The translations under genes were made by a program, and so were the position numbers. A model generated the notes under the pieces. The model searched no databases and was not told where the DNA came from. It was given only the letters and a program-made list of their open reading frames with translations. 64,000 nt of DNA from Planctomycetaceae bacterium. GTDB lineage: Bacteria > Planctomycetota > Planctomycetia > Planctomycetales > Planctomycetaceae. The stretch is from positions 62,001 to 126,000 of the forward strand of contig CANJQC010000002.1 of the NCBI GenBank assembly GCA_947476295.1, given 5' to 3'. This document shows, in pieces, positions 63,956 through 64,000 of the stretch (positions within the stretch are counted from its first letter, which is position 1; every line of letters begins with the position of its first letter).

Positions 63956-64000
63956 ATGGACTTTATCGCGAGAGTCGCCGCCAGATATTTTGCAATGAGA
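63956..64000 (+). CDS. Possible start of a gene running past the window edge
   Basis: ATG 63956 lies seven bases after GGGGAGAG and opens a frame with no stop to the end of the window (15 codons, MDFIARVAARYFAMR). The good ribosome-binding site suggests a real start, but too little is visible to name it. Confidence 0.4.
   Translation, partial: MDFIARVAARYFAMR

Noticed and set aside
1-64000. CRISPR array, prophage or insertion sequence
   Set aside because: No regularly spaced direct repeats of CRISPR kind, no transposase or integrase and no phage gene were seen.

Overview
The window reads as chromosomal DNA of a planctomycete (phylum Planctomycetota). The markers are a 1,181-residue secreted protein with a PVC-type membrane-bound dehydrogenase, HEAT and cytochrome c layout; a Tat-exported Gfo/Idh/MocA oxidoreductase; DUF1080 and DUF1571 proteins; a PhyH dioxygenase; several ECF sigma factors; short, loosely organised operons; and palindromic repeats between genes. 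No rRNA, tRNA, CRISPR array, insertion sequence or prophage was recognised. Most genes are housekeeping or biosynthetic.

Layout. 1-7.7 kb: 3' end of an EpmA-like gene, a probable Bax-inhibitor-1 gene remnant, a soluble histidine kinase, a coiled-coil membrane protein, a PhyH dioxygenase, a palindromic repeat island, a membrane protein and a secreted Gfo/Idh/MocA protein. 7.9-10.2 kb: pyrB overlapping a dihydroorotase homologue that has lost metal ligands. 10.3-23.5 kb: SET protein, giant PVC cytochrome protein, YheT-like hydrolase, OYE-type flavoprotein, glycogen phosphorylase, metX, a TrmH/RlmB-type methyltransferase, map and a zinc-ribbon microprotein. 23.6-33 kb: an ABC exporter-like protein with a ruined ATPase site, an ABC-2 permease, acylphosphatase and a second SpoU methyltransferase, mtaB-tmk, an IlvD/Edd dehydratase and a DUF1080 protein. 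33-43 kb: CsrA-like small protein, ECF sigma, lgt, panC, DUF1571 protein, scpB, bioD, a multi-pass membrane protein and an ECF sigma/putative anti-sigma pair. 43-55.4 kb: asd, a tyrosine-rich secreted peptide, aldehyde dehydrogenase, a TadE-TadE-TadG(VWA) operon, a second soluble kinase, coaX, rhodanese, a PQQ-repeat protein and an iron alcohol dehydrogenase. 55.8-64 kb: two small proteins, trpE, holB, a large HD-PAS-GGDEF protein, dapA, a BrnT-like/XRE module and the possible start of another gene.

How the genes work together. Amino-acid and cofactor routes are scattered: asd and dapA for lysine, asd and metX for methionine, ilvD and panC, panC and coaX for CoA, bioD, trpE. RNA modification is well represented (two SpoU methyltransferases, MtaB, plus EpmA for EF-P). 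Regulation is by ECF factors, two cytosolic histidine kinases with no adjacent response regulator, and a cyclic-di-GMP protein.

Most unusual points: (1) the PyrB/PyrC'-like pair, suggesting an aspartate transcarbamoylase held together by a non-catalytic dihydroorotase; (2) the intact ABC exporter-like protein with Walker A, signature and H-loop all degenerate; (3) several families of palindromic repeats, one of which appears to supply the C-terminal tail of MtaB; (4) small uncharacterised proteins (39-aa zinc ribbon, 61-aa CsrA-like, 95-aa Tyr-rich secreted). I did not find a clearly novel multi-gene defence or metabolic system. All functional calls come from reading sequence motifs; no database search was run.
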